NCBI GenBank assembly: GCA_036264355.1
Contig: DATARD010000062.1
Location: forward strand, 8,072-72,071
Length of the DNA stretch: 64,000 nucleotides
Source of the DNA: UBA5704 sp036264355
GTDB taxonomy: Bacteria; Acidobacteriota; Thermoanaerobaculia; Multivoradales; UBA5704
Direction of reading: 5' to 3'
Notes under the pieces: model-generated
The model's database searches: none
What the model saw: the letters and a program-made list of their open reading frames with translations, nothing else
Told to the model about the DNA's origin: nothing
Shown: piece by piece, positions 63,932 through 64,000 of the stretch
How positions within the stretch are numbered: position 1 is the first letter of the stretch
Layout of the letters: every line of letters begins with the position of its first letter
Program-made: the position numbers and the translations under genes

Positions 63932-64000
63932 CGGTTGAGCGTGGGACCGAGATAGACTCGGTCCCGCTATAGGCCGCAAGCGGCTGGTGGTCCCGAGGGA
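63932..64000. repeat. Possible further copy of the 22-bp repeat family
   Basis: CGGTTGAGCGTGGGA (63932-63946) matches the start of the 22-bp units at 44886 and 44930 in 14 of 15 positions. It leads into a hairpin GGGACCGAG (63943-63951), loop ATAGA, CTCGGTCCC (63957-63965). The window ends before an array could be confirmed. No gene seen from 63849 to 64000. Confidence 0.4.

Noticed and set aside
63859..63940. attC site formed by GCCTAAC and GTTGAGC
   Set aside because: The strong stem lies next to one core only and the two cores pair at just 5 of 7 positions, so the geometry does not fit.

Overview
The window is high-GC, densely coded bacterial chromosome with compact operons (many 4-bp ATGA overlaps). 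It most likely comes from Acidobacteriota, perhaps near Thermoanaerobaculia. That is an inference from the ADOP-type duplicated permease at 7958-10426, the secreted metalloprotease with an IPT/TIG module and a C-terminal 'LLDTR' domain at 5657-7771, and the ClpS/ClpA, TonB-receptor and DinB set. No rRNA, tRNA or CRISPR array was recognised.

Layout. 34-2673: a thiolase and a class III CoA-transferase. 2681-3260: an unusual intergenic array of 20-bp units. 3686-4679: two tandem paralogous XRE regulators, each behind the same compact promoter. 4707-7771: two convergent secreted or membrane metalloproteases. 7958-27535: an ADOP permease followed 8 nt later by two overlapping NRPS genes, together a five-module (C-A-T)x5-TE assembly line for a linear or cyclic pentapeptide; the fifth A domain carries the textbook Gln code. 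27544-30760: clpA, clpS and a secreted FKBP. 30994-36012: TonB receptor, QueA-like enzyme, short-chain dehydrogenase and hypotheticals. 36151-39024: a probable conflict/defence cluster (DUF4062 protein, membrane protein, TIR-like/deoxyribosyltransferase-like TPR protein). 39154-44606: two-component system, cNMP/PilZ protein, two paralogous membrane proteins and a HAMP protein.

44820-49110 is a decayed, rearranged island. It holds a 22-bp tandem array, a frameshifted transposase fragment, a patchwork of short gene pieces homologous to genes elsewhere in this window (41.9, 48.5 and 52.1 kb), a twice-frameshifted beta-trefoil gene, a gene-free stretch with an attC-like fold, a RibD/DHFR-like gene, a VOC gene and a truncated VapB antitoxin. 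49071-54230: MacA-like adaptor with a small secreted protein, divergent from a MacB-like permease and an M28 peptidase. 54293-57006: a small ORF, an alcohol dehydrogenase remnant and a three-gene operon of unknown membrane/exported proteins. 57159-63848: esterase, AbiEii-like nucleotidyltransferase, a signal-peptidase-like protein lacking both catalytic residues, DJ-1/PfpI protein, SnoaL-like lipoprotein, DinB, glutathione peroxidase, and a short operon with a zinc-protease-like protein.

Most attractive for follow-up: the hierarchical 20-bp array, the gene-fragment mosaic at 45.25-45.85 kb, the 36-39 kb cluster, the NRPS with a REP-like element translated inside its first A domain, and a recurrent -10 box 6-9 nt upstream of ATG that points to leaderless mRNAs. 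All family assignments are from reading motifs; no database search was run.
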